Positions 25,840 through 33,696 of a DNA stretch of 64,000 nt are shown here, piece after piece. Position numbers and translations under genes: made by a program. Under the pieces are notes generated by a model, which did no database searches, had not been told where the DNA came from, and saw only the letters and a list, made by a program, of their open reading frames with translations. Positions within the stretch are counted from its first letter, which is position 1. Each line of letters opens with the position of its first letter. Source of the stretch: Candidatus Accumulibacter similis (lineage in GTDB: Bacteria; Pseudomonadota; Gammaproteobacteria; Burkholderiales; Rhodocyclaceae); assembly GCA_013347225.1 (NCBI GenBank), contig CP054595.1, positions 2,662,415-2,726,414 of the forward strand. Reading direction: 5' to 3'.

Positions 25840-26420
25840 GATCGGTCTCCAGAAGGTTGTTTGGGTCAGCGAGTTCATCCGGTGTTCATGGTCGTCGAGG
25901 TGCCGCGGAAGATACAATGGCGACGCAGGGGCAGTTTGTTCACGGACCGGGAGCGTTTATTCCGGTCCGTGAACGTTGGCTCACGGGTGTGAACGAATCC
26001 TCACGCGAGGGGGCTGGCGGTCGCGGGCGGGGGCAGGAGCAGCGGGTGAGCCGCTTCTCAGTTTGAGCCGGATGCCGGCAGGGCGCTCAGGTCGCTGGCC
26101 GCCGTGGCTGACACGCGGTGGGGACTTGGTGGCCGCCGACATCCTGGAACAGACGGTCGGGAGGGCGAAAGCGACGCACCAGGCGGGCGAGGACGCGATG
26201 GCGCGGTCTTCGGTGAAGCAGGCGGGGCAGAAGGCGTTGTCGGTGTGTCAGGCGAGGCGGTGAGGGTAGATTCGCCGCACAGCAGTTGTCGCTTACAATC
26301 CTCGTTGAGATGCCTCCCCGAGCGCTTCAGGCTGGCGAGCTTCGTCTGTCGGCGCCAGGCTTGCGGAAGAAGGCATTGTCGGCGCTGCAAGCGCCTACCC
26401 TGTCAGCACGAAGGCATGGA
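25840..26420. other. Intergenic region with strong inverted repeat
   Basis: This 580-bp stretch separates the divergent genes at 25839 (minus) and 26421 (plus). Apart from the inverted repeat at 25938-25974 and repeated GTTCA(C/T) half-sites around it, I see no gene. The open frames through it are Gly/Arg-rich and lack motifs. Confidence 0.5.
25938..25974. promoter_or_regulatory. Perfect 13-bp inverted repeat, candidate operator
   Basis: GTTCACGGACCGG at 25938-25950 is the exact reverse complement of CCGGTCCGTGAAC at 25962-25974, with an 11-base AT-richer spacer. The related sequences GTTCATGG (near 25886) and GTGTGAACG (near 25988) occur nearby. No T-run follows, so an operator or recombinase-type site is more likely than a terminator. 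It lies between divergent genes. Confidence 0.55.
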
Positions 26421-26762
26421 ATGCAACACACGACCTGGACCGACGAGGAAAAGAAGATCGCGAGACGCGTGGCCCACGCAGCTCTTCAACGCGAACTGGC
26501 GGAAGTCATGGCCGAGTTCAAGAGCCGGGCTGCTGATGCCGAGCACCCCGATGACATGTGGTCAGTCCTGGAATACCTTGCAGATGCCCGACAGCGGATC
26601 GACACGAAGTACGACTTTCGCTACTCAAGACTGCCCATCGTCCTCGGAACGCTCCTGTGCGAGAAGCGTATTGAGGCGGACGATCTCACCGGTCTGTCGG
26701 ACGCAAAGCGGAGGTGTGTACGGGCAGTCGCCGCCCTGGGAGCAAGGGGCAATGCAGGGTGA
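26421..26762 (+). CDS. Small hypothetical protein
   Basis: A 113-aa helical protein opening MQHTTWTDEEKKIARRVAHAAL, with the segment YDFRYSRLPIVLGTLL later. ATG 26421 has AGG six bases upstream; the open frame extends 45 codons further left but without protein-like composition. No family is recognised. It precedes ihfB on the same strand by 154 bp. Confidence 0.6.
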   Translation: MQHTTWTDEEKKIARRVAHAALQRELAEVMAEFKSRAADAEHPDDMWSVLEYLADARQRIDTKYDFRYSRLPIVLGTLLCEKRIEADDLTGLSDAKRRCVRAVAALGARGNAG

Positions 26763-26916
26763 TGCGACGTAGCTTCTCCAGCGGGCTGGAACCTGCATCA
26801 GCGCGGAAAGGCTGTCCGGCGAGCACCCCACACAACCCAGCGCACAGGTGCGCCGCGAAGGGTTCAACCACAGGTCGCGCGTCATTGGCTAGCGGCAGAG
26901 CAAGTAGAATGCTCGG

Positions 26917-27201
26917 ATGACTCGTTCGGAACTCATCACCCGGCTTGCTGCACAGTTTCCGCAACTCACCGCCAAGGATGCTGAACTCTCGGCCAAAGCC
27001 ATCCTGGAGGGGATGAGCGAGTCGCTGGCGCGGGGAGGTCGGATCGAAATTCGTGGGTTCGGCACCTTCGCCCTGAACCACAGGCCAGCGCGCAGCGGAC
27101 GCAATCCGAGCACCGGCGAGACCGTGTCGGTACCGGCGAAAAGGCTGCCGCACTTCACGCCGGGGAAGGAGCTACGAGAAAGGGTACAGGCGAGCAAGTG
27201 A
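26917..27201 (+). CDS. ihfB: Integration host factor subunit beta
   Basis: A 94-aa HU/IHF-family protein. It opens [17 protein letters not shown] and has the arm region [26 protein letters not shown] and the ending [11 protein letters not shown], all typical of IHF beta. IHF bends DNA and assists site-specific recombination, transposition and transcription. It is full length. In chromosomes ihfB usually follows rpsA; here it sits in accessory DNA and its stop overlaps the GTG of a SEC-C gene, so it is probably an element-borne extra copy. Confidence 0.92.
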   Translation: MTRSELITRLAAQFPQLTAKDAELSAKAILEGMSESLARGGRIEIRGFGTFALNHRPARSGRNPSTGETVSVPAKRLPHFTPGKELRERVQASK

Positions 27202-28598
27202 CTTACAAGATCGGCCGAAATGATCCCTGTCCCTGCGGCAGTGGCAAGAAATACAAGCAGTGCTGTGCAAACAGCGCCCAAGACGTCGTTGAAGCAGAAA
27301 GGCAAGGCCACGCAGGGGCCGCGGAGCGTGCCATCGACTGGCTGATGAACAAACATCGCAAGGCAGTGAGCATCGCCCTTGCCGAACTGCTCTTCGATGA
27401 CTTGAGCCCCGCGGAAGAGGATGCTCTGAAGGCTCAAGACCAGGAGACCTGGAGCATCATCCACATCAACGTCATGGAATTGCTGCTGGCCGAAGGCGAA
27501 ATTCTGGTGCAGGGTAAGCACAGGCGAGTATCCGAATACCTGCTCAGTCCAGGCGGGCCGCTCTTCACGGCCGATCAGCGCCGCTGGATCACGCAGTTGG
27601 GTGCGCGCCCGTTGCGCCTCTACGACGTGACGGACCTGGTTCCGGGCCAGCAACTGACGCTGTGCGATTCGCTCGACGCAGAAGCGCCGCCGATCATCGT
27701 CCGCGAGCGGTCGGGGGCTCAGGCCTCCCTGCTGGGCGTACAGATCGGCGTCCGGATCATGGAGGTCGACGGCCACTGCGAGTTGTCTGGCGCCATCTAC
27801 GCGTTTTCGCATTTCACCGGACCGGTCGTTCAGGCGAGGATGCGACAGGCCATGGATCACTTCGAGGGCCAGGCGAGCGACCTGCCGCACCTGCTGAGCA
27901 CCATTCTCCAACGCCAGTGGCTCGCACAGTTCTACGCTCCGATGCCCATGCCGGCTTTCCGGGACGCCTATTGCGGCGAACCCATGCTGCTGATCACGGA
28001 TCATTACCGCGTGACGGACTGGCAGGAATTGACGCAGTCCTTGGCGGCGCAGAGCGACGTCGAAGGGGACCGCGAGACCGCCTGGAATCGCCTCATCGAC
28101 TGCACGGATGGGGAGACACGCTCGGTGGCGACGGTCAATATCGACAAGAGTCCCGACAGGATCACGGTCTTCTACAAGACGCAGCGCCATGCCGACGAAG
28201 GTCGTCATTGGTTCGAGTCCGTTGCGGGCCATGCGGTTCGCTTCCTGTCTCGGGAGTTGTCCGATCCAGCGGGACTGCTGCGCAACATGCCGGCCGATCA
28301 ACGGGCGAAGCGACCCGATGCCGACCTCGGCCTGTCACCGGAGGTGCTCGCCGAAATGATGGAAGAGACGCTTCGGCGGATGTACGCCAAGTGGCCAGAC
28401 GAGCCCCTCCCGGCACTCGCTGGCAAGACCCCCAGGCAGGCCATCAACACGCCCGCGGGCCTGGAGCGGGTGGGGGGCCTGATCCGTCTGTATGAAGCGA
28501 GCGAGAAGCAGCAAGCCGCACAGCAGGGCCGACGTACGATTCCGTTCGACTTTCTCTGGCAGGCGCTGGGAATCTCGCGCCACGCTGGAAGCCAGTGA
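27198..28598 (+). CDS. SEC-C motif protein
   Basis: A 466-aa protein. Residues 7-23 read [17 protein letters not shown], the SEC-C zinc-binding motif (Cys11, Cys13, Cys22, Cys23), here at the N-terminus instead of the C-terminus seen in SecA. The rest (about 440 aa) is a mixed alpha/beta region that I do not recognise. GTG 27198 overlaps the ihfB stop (GTGA), so the two are translationally coupled. SEC-C modules bind proteins or nucleic acids through zinc; the specific job here is unknown. Confidence 0.85.
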   Translation: MTYKIGRNDPCPCGSGKKYKQCCANSAQDVVEAERQGHAGAAERAIDWLMNKHRKAVSIALAELLFDDLSPAEEDALKAQDQETWSIIHINVMELLLAEGEILVQGKHRRVSEYLLSPGGPLFTADQRRWITQLGARPLRLYDVTDLVPGQQLTLCDSLDAEAPPIIVRERSGAQASLLGVQIGVRIMEVDGHCELSGAIYAFSHFTGPVVQARMRQAMDHFEGQASDLPHLLSTILQRQWLAQFYAPMPMPAFRDAYCGEPMLLITDHYRVTDWQELTQSLAAQSDVEGDRETAWNRLIDCTDGETRSVATVNIDKSPDRITVFYKTQRHADEGRHWFESVAGHAVRFLSRELSDPAGLLRNMPADQRAKRPDADLGLSPEVLAEMMEETLRRMYAKWPDEPLPALAGKTPRQAINTPAGLERVGGLIRLYEASEKQQAAQQGRRTIPFDFLWQALGISRHAGSQ

Positions 28599-28603
28599 AG
28601 AGG

Positions 28604-28880
28604 ATGAACGAAGAGCAAATCACCGCCGTTGCAGATATTCTGGCGAACTCGATCCCGCTGGGTGCCGCGGCACACGGTGTGCCCGATCTTGACGGATAGC
28701 AAGTCGAGGCAGCCAACATCCTTTTCGGGCGCAGGCTACGAGGCCAATCCGAGAGAGCGGACGCGTTCGTCGCCAGGGTTCTCAATGACACGTTTGATCT
28801 GGGCCTTGACGTGAAGACCTGCAGCCCGCATGCGAAGGAAATTGTGGCGATTCTCCAGGAGAAACGCTCCCGACCAGCTG
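28604..28880 (+). pseudogene. Hypothetical small protein interrupted by an amber codon
   Basis: From ATG 28604 the frame reads MNEEQITAVADILANSIPLG and continues to PDLDG, then meets TAG at 28697-28699. The same frame stays open afterwards and remains protein-like (ILFGRRLRGQSERADAFVARVLNDTFDLGL), without shift. This indicates one nonsense change (TAC or TAT to TAG) in a gene of roughly 85-95 codons. It starts 6 bp after the SEC-C gene. The end given is approximate; the frame is open to 29020, overlapping recD2. Readthrough cannot be excluded. Confidence 0.6.
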
Positions 28881-28949
28881 ACGGCAAGAGACTTGGCGTG
28901 GCGGCTTCCGGTGGCGGACTGCAGGACACCCGCGAAATCTCGGACAGCG

Positions 28950-31136
28950 TCACGGCCTGCCTGCGGGGAAGAGACGCTCCTTCAGCTTCGACCAGCGCCT
29001 TTCGACCTGCTTGCCCTTGACGGCCATGGCCAACGCCTTCTTCTGGCCGACGAGCACGACCAGCCTCTTGCCGCGCGTGATGCCCGTGTAGATCAGGTTG
29101 CGCTTGAGCATCATGTAGTGCTGGGTCGAGATCGGAATGACCACCACCGGGTATTCCGAGCCCTGTGACTTGTGGATCGTCGTCGCGTAGCAGAGCACCA
29201 GTTCGTCGAGTTCGCCGAACGGATAGGTGACCGCCCGGCCGTCGAAGGTCACGACCAGTTCCTCCTCGTCTCGATCCATGCCGGTGACGAAGCCGATGTC
29301 CCCGTTGAAGACATCCCGGTCATAGTTGTTCTCGATCTGCATCACCTTGTCGCCGACGCTGAAGCGGTTGCCGAACTTGTCGACACTGTGTTCGCCGGGC
29401 GGATTGAGCGCCTCCTGCAGTGCGTGATTGATGCCGCGGGCGCCGGTGATTCCCCGGTTCATCGGGCAAAGCACCTGGATGTCACGAACCGGATCGACAT
29501 GGAACTTGCGTGGCAGGCGCGTCTTTACCAGATCGACCACGGTCTGCGCGATCACGTCCGGTTCCTCGGCGGCGACGAGGTAGAAGTCCGAGTCTTCCCC
29601 CTTCTCCGGCAGGCTGGGAAAGATTCCCCGGTTGATCTGGTGGGCACTGCGCACGATGCGCGAGGTGGCCGCCTGCCGAAACACTTCGGTCAGCCGAATG
29701 ACGGGCACCGCACCCGAGTCGATGAGATCGGCGAGAAATTGACCGGGACCGACCGAGGGCAGTTGATCGACGTCGCCGACGAGGATCATCGCCGTAGCAG
29801 TCGCGACCGCCTTGAGAAGCTGGTTCGCCAGCGGCACGTCGATCATGGAGCATTCGTCGGCAACCAGCAGATCGCATTCGAGGGGATCGTCCGCGTCGCG
29901 TTTGAACTGGCCATTGAGCGGATTGACTTCCAGCAAGCGATGGATGGTCCTGGCTTCGAGACCAGTCGATTCGGAGAGACGTTTGGCCGCCCGTCCAGTG
30001 GGCGCACACAGCAGCGGTTTGACGCCCTTGGCCGTCATGATGGTGAGGATGGAATTGACCAGAGTCGTCTTGCCCACCCCAGGGCCACCAGTAATCACCA
30101 AGATCTTTGAAGACAGCGCGAGACGGATGGCTTCCTTCTGGCTGTCGGCCAACTGAATCGAGAGCTTCTGCTCGACCCAGGGAATCGCCTTGTCGGCATC
30201 GAAGGCCGGCAGGGTCCGTCGCCCGGTCTTGAGGCGCCGCACTTGAGCGGCAATCGACTGCTCGGCGTAATAAAGGGGTGCCAAGAACACGCAAGGCTGA
30301 GCTTCGACGGTGTCGGGGAACAACACCTCGCCAGCGATTTCCTGGGCGATGGCGGTTTCGATGATGGCCTCCGGAATGTCGAGCAGCTTCACCGCCAGGG
30401 GCACCAGTTCGGCATACGGTAGACCGCAGTGACCCTGCGCCGATGCTTCGGTGAGGGCATACGAGATGCCGGCCTGGGCGCGCAGGGGAGAATCCTTGGC
30501 AATGCCGATCTTCTGCGCGATCGTGTCGGCAGAGATGAAGCCGATGCCGCGAATGTCCTGCGCCAGCCGGTAGGGATTCTCGCGAACGATGTCGATGGCG
30601 TCCTGGCCGTAGGTCTTGAAGATGCGCACGGCGCGGGACGTCGAAACGCCATGTGCGTGCAGGAAGACCATGATGCTGCGAATGACCTTCTGGTCGGCCC
30701 AGCCGGAGGTGATCCTTCTGGCGCGGACTTCTCCGATCCCCGGAATCTCACGGAGGCGTTCGGGCGCTTGCTCGATGACGTCAAACACCGCCGCGCCGAA
30801 CGACTTGACGAGTTTGCCCGCGTAGACCGGGCCGATGCCCTTGACCATGCCCGACCCAAGGTACCGTTCGATCCCGGTCAGCGTGGTCGGCGGGGAGATC
30901 CGGACGAACACGGCGCGAAACTGCCGGCCATGTTCGCGATCGGTGACCCAGTGCCCAGAGGCAGAGGCGTATTCGCCGGGGGAAACGATCGGGGTATGGC
31001 CGACCAGGGTGATCAGTTCGCGCTCACCCTTCACCTTCAGGCGGAGGACGCAAAAGCCGTTCTGCTCGTTGTGGAAGGTGACACGCTCAACGAGGCCGGC
31101 AAGGCGCTCGAGTTCTGCAGCGGGGGCGTCAGACAT
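28950..31136 (-). CDS. recD2: ATP-dependent RecD2-like DNA helicase
   Basis: A 728-aa superfamily 1B helicase. The N-terminal OB-like region (about 1-80) and helix-hairpin-helix segments (IPGIGEVRARRI near 131, GIGFISADTIAQKIG near 197) are typical of RecD2, the RecBC-independent form. Motor motifs: Walker A TGGPGVGKTTL at about 349-359, Walker B LLVADECSMID at about 425, and the C-terminal TTIHKSQGSEYPVVV. It unwinds DNA 5'-3' in repair or replication restart. The length is standard. Its 3' end faces the pseudogene. Confidence 0.94.
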   Translation of the reverse strand: MSDAPAAELERLAGLVERVTFHNEQNGFCVLRLKVKGERELITLVGHTPIVSPGEYASASGHWVTDREHGRQFRAVFVRISPPTTLTGIERYLGSGMVKGIGPVYAGKLVKSFGAAVFDVIEQAPERLREIPGIGEVRARRITSGWADQKVIRSIMVFLHAHGVSTSRAVRIFKTYGQDAIDIVRENPYRLAQDIRGIGFISADTIAQKIGIAKDSPLRAQAGISYALTEASAQGHCGLPYAELVPLAVKLLDIPEAIIETAIAQEIAGEVLFPDTVEAQPCVFLAPLYYAEQSIAAQVRRLKTGRRTLPAFDADKAIPWVEQKLSIQLADSQKEAIRLALSSKILVITGGPGVGKTTLVNSILTIMTAKGVKPLLCAPTGRAAKRLSESTGLEARTIHRLLEVNPLNGQFKRDADDPLECDLLVADECSMIDVPLANQLLKAVATATAMILVGDVDQLPSVGPGQFLADLIDSGAVPVIRLTEVFRQAATSRIVRSAHQINRGIFPSLPEKGEDSDFYLVAAEEPDVIAQTVVDLVKTRLPRKFHVDPVRDIQVLCPMNRGITGARGINHALQEALNPPGEHSVDKFGNRFSVGDKVMQIENNYDRDVFNGDIGFVTGMDRDEEELVVTFDGRAVTYPFGELDELVLCYATTIHKSQGSEYPVVVIPISTQHYMMLKRNLIYTGITRGKRLVVLVGQKKALAMAVKGKQVERRWSKLKERLFPAGRP

Positions 31137-31148
31137 GGAGGACCGCGG

Positions 31149-31280
31149 TCAGGCTGCCGCACGCCTCCTCTTGCTATCGGTAGTACTCATCCTTTCGATC
31201 CGCTCCACCGCCGCATTCCCGAACATGTCGATGATACCCTTGGCGACTTCCTCGCATACATTCTCGGGTACACCCAGCAT
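31149..31280 (-). CDS. Possible 43-aa ORF immediately upstream of recD2
   Basis: ATG 31280 to TGA 31149 encodes MLGVPENVCEEVAKGIIDMF and so on, ending in a basic tail (SKRRRAAA). It stops 12 bp before the recD2 ATG on the same strand, and a TGA lies in frame four codons upstream of its ATG. The helical acidic-then-basic pattern looks protein-like. No family is recognised and the ribosome site is weak, so it could be spurious or a leader ORF. Confidence 0.35.
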   Translation of the reverse strand: MLGVPENVCEEVAKGIIDMFGNAAVERIERMSTTDSKRRRAAA

Positions 31281-31694
31281 CTGGCGCAGTCACCAAATCT
31301 GAATGTCGATGGGCGAGCGGACGCGGCTCGCTCGTAATTTCGGATTCAGCTGATCACTTTTCTGGTTCCTCCGTGTGCGGCGCTGATGCCCAGCGCACGC
31401 CAACAGTGTCTTTCGTCTCGCTGGCTGCCTGCACACGGTTGAACAGGTCCGGCCGATACCCAGCCAGAGCTGTCGCGCCGCACTGAGCTATACTGGTCGA
31501 TTAACTATATGATTGGTATGGTATTTGACTTCTCGCTGTTCCCATTCGCGGGCAGGTAGGCAGATTGGGCGGGCCATAGCCATGTGGAACGTCATCAGAA
31601 GAACCGCGACGTCCATGCGTGCCCGGCAAGGAGCCGCGATGCGCCTGACATCGGTGCTATTATAACGATGGTTATAACCTCCCGGGAGTCTTCG
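31281..31694. other. Intergenic region upstream of the toxin-antitoxin operon
   Basis: About 410 bp. An AT-rich stretch near 31490-31530 stands out from the GC-rich surroundings and may hold a promoter. The palindrome at 31660-31677 is described separately. I see no gene. Confidence 0.45.
31660..31677. promoter_or_regulatory. Palindromic operator/promoter upstream of antitoxin gene
   Basis: TTATAAC at 31660-31666 and GTTATAA at 31671-31677 form a perfect inverted repeat with a 4-base centre, 17 bp before the antitoxin ATG. The adjoining GGTTATAACC (31670-31679) is itself a palindrome. AbrB/MazE-type antitoxins usually bind such sites to repress their own operon, and TATAAC could also serve as a -10 box. 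Confidence 0.55.
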
Positions 31695-31919
31695 ATGACC
31701 ACACTCAAGCTGACCCAGATCGGCAACTCGCTTGGCGTCATCCTGCCCAAGGAAGTTCTCGCGCGGCTGAAGCTCCAGAAGGGCGATGCGGTGTTCGTCA
31801 CCGATGCCGCGAATGGGGTCATGCTGACGCCGTACGACCCCGATCTTGACCAGCAACTCGAGATCGGGCGCGAGTTCATGCGCGAGTACCGAGACACGTT
31901 TCACCAGCTTGCCAAGTGA
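31695..31919 (+). CDS. AbrB/MazE-family antitoxin
   Basis: A 74-aa protein starting MTTLKLTQIGNSLGVILPKEVL, the swapped-hairpin DNA-binding domain of AbrB/MazE/SpoVT, with an acidic C-terminal tail that would wrap the toxin. ATG 31695 is used because the longer open frame upstream reads through the operator; GGGAG is 9 bases upstream. Its stop overlaps the GTG of the toxin gene. The pair should be autoregulated through the palindrome just upstream. Confidence 0.9.
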   Translation: MTTLKLTQIGNSLGVILPKEVLARLKLQKGDAVFVTDAANGVMLTPYDPDLDQQLEIGREFMREYRDTFHQLAK

Positions 31920-32305
31920 GCTGGCGCTGGATCGACCGGCGTGCGATCGAACTGTTGCACGACGAGAGCCTGGCCGAGCATGGCGGTGATAGCGGGCTGC
32001 GTGACGAAGGCTTGCTCGAATCTGCACTCGCGCGGCCACTGAACCTGGCTATCTATGGGCAAGCAGACGTGGCCGATCTGGCGGCGGCCTATGGCGTCGG
32101 TCTGGCGAAAAACCACCCCTTCGTCGACGGCAACAAACGGGTGGCTTTCCTGGCGGTTGGCCTGTTTCTGGCACTCAATGGCTGGCGTCTGGTCGCGAAC
32201 CCGGCAGATGCGACGCTGACCATGCTGGCCGTTGCGGCCGGTGAGATCGACGAAGCGACGTTCGCGCGCTGGTTGCGCGATCACAGCGGCGCGCGCCAGG
32301 GTTGA
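31916..32305 (+). CDS. doc: Death-on-curing (Doc) Fic-family toxin
   Basis: A 129-aa protein with motif HPFVDGNKR at residues 67-75. The Fic fold usually carries HxFxxGNGR; the Lys in place of the second Gly is the hallmark of Doc, which phosphorylates EF-Tu and halts translation. The N-terminal GGDSGLRDEGLLESAL segment is also typical. GTG 31916 overlaps the antitoxin stop. Doc is classically paired with Phd; here the partner is AbrB-like, a combination found in other genomes. Active-site residues look intact. Confidence 0.92.
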   Translation: MSWRWIDRRAIELLHDESLAEHGGDSGLRDEGLLESALARPLNLAIYGQADVADLAAAYGVGLAKNHPFVDGNKRVAFLAVGLFLALNGWRLVANPADATLTMLAVAAGEIDEATFARWLRDHSGARQG

Positions 32306-32321
32306 CCGCGTTTTGCGCGGT
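32305..32321 (+). terminator. Weak hairpin after the doc gene
   Basis: ACCGCG (32305-32310) and CGCGGT (32316-32321) form a perfect 6-bp GC stem over the loop TTTTG, directly at the doc stop codon. There is no downstream T-run, so it would be a weak or non-canonical terminator at best. Confidence 0.3.
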
Positions 32322-32437
32322 ACGGCGATGCGACCAGACGACGAGGAAGACGAGCCTGGACCCTCGATCGTCCAGATGGATTCTGGGAAAAGTGGTCTGA
32401 CGCGCCTTCCCCTGCTGCCAATTCGCCGACGGCAAAC

Positions 32438-33161
32438 GCTCACGACACGGGCTACCAGTTCGTCTTTTCCCGTCCGGAACTGGTGCGCAAGCTGATTCTC
32501 GGGTTCGTGTCGGACGAATGGCTGCAGGGGCTCGACTGCGGCACGCTGGCGAGAGTACCCGGCAGCTACGTCACCGAAGCCTTCCGCAGCCGTTCTGACG
32601 ACATCGTCTGGCGGGTGCGGGTCAGCCGTGACCGATGTCTGCGAACTGATCCCGCCGGTTCCGGGGCTGGTCGAGCAGTTCAGGCCGCGGATGAAGCAGC
32701 TGCTGATCGACGAGAACGCGTATGGCGAGCAGGAACTCGCCTCGCTGCGCAATGTCGTGGCAGCGGTTTTCCGGATCGAACATCCGGCCTCACCGCAGGC
32801 GATCGGCGGCCTGCTGGCCGATTGGCTGGCCGACCGGCCGGACCTGCGCTGGATGTTCGCCCTCTGGATCCGGGCGACGTTGATGCGCAGAGCGGAATAC
32901 CGTATCGTCTTGCCTCAGATCGATGATCTACAGGAGCTCAACGTCATGTTGGCCGAACGACTCGAAGAATGGGAGCATGCCTACAAAGCCGAGGGTGAAG
33001 CGCTGGCGCTGCAGAAGCTGTTGCGAAGGCGCTTCGGTTCGATCCCCGCGGAGGTTCTGCAGGAGATCTCGGGCGCCTCCGTCGAGCAGATCGACATCTG
33101 GCTCGATCAGGTCGTCGATGCCGGGAGCCTGGAGGAGATCTTCGGACCGACCACGCCCTGA
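32438..33161 (+). pseudogene. Decayed Rpn-family (PD-(D/E)XK) putative transposase/nuclease with DUF4351-like tail
   Basis: Two pieces of one gene. The first (32438 to about 32627) reads AHDTGYQFVFSRPELVRKLI... and SYVTEAFRSRSDDIVWRVRV, the N-terminus of the Rpn/PD-(D/E)XK family, but no start codon stands at the expected place. The second is in another frame from 32628 and reads VCELIPPVPGLVEQFRPRMKQLL, ending in a DUF4351-like AEGEALALQKLLRRRFGSIP region. The catalytic middle between them is missing, so a deletion has joined the ends. The 177-codon remainder could still be translated from ATG 32628. Rpn proteins are linked to RecA-independent recombination. Confidence 0.7.
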
Positions 33162-33696
33162 AGATGCGGGCGCTTTGCGCTCACGCCTGCTTCGAGCAGC
33201 ATTCGATCAAGGTTCACGGCCATTCACGCTTGCCGTAGAACCCCGGCGACCACGTTCCACGTCGGGCTGACGCGCGGAGATGTGAGCACCCCCCAACACC
33301 GCTGACGCGAAATTGGATTACTGTCACCGAAACCAGGCGAGACCGTAACCAGGCGGGCAGCTGGACGGGCTGCCCCGGTGCGGTCGTTTCCTTTCCGTTG
33401 GTGATGAGTCTGGTGATCCTTCTTCTGCGGCGGGAATCCCTGTCGGCAGTGGAGCCGTATCGGTTCCTCTTCCAAGCGTGGCGACCGGGCCGACAATCCT
33501 TAGGCTCGCTGCCGCCAAAGGTCCACGCTCCCTGTGCAACCGGAGGCGAACTCCACAGGCAGCCATTGTGTCCGGACCTGCGGGCCCGCGCGCCCGCCTT
33601 GCCCGCAACGCCCTCGAATGCTATCTTTCTTCGCGTTCATCCGGCGCTTCTATCGTGACGCGCCGATGTGGGCGCAGCCACAAGAGCGAGAATCGC
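33162..33696. other. Intergenic region upstream of the regulator gene
   Basis: About 535 bp. Open frames continue through it from the regulator's frame but their composition is Arg/Ser/Pro-rich and unlike a protein. The stretch near 33255-33330 has a short C-run followed by a mixed AT part that could be the end of an old insertion sequence, but I cannot name it. No gene is supported. Confidence 0.45.

Noticed and set aside
26881..26916. TAGAAT at 26905-26910 as a promoter -10 box for ihfB
   Set aside because: It ends only six bases before the ATG and the spacing to the only -35-like TTGGCT is 14 bp, so it is likely chance.
33255..33330. Possible terminal remnant of an insertion sequence (C-run followed by a mixed AT part)
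   Set aside because: No transposase fragment, no matching inverted repeat and no target duplication could be seen in the window.
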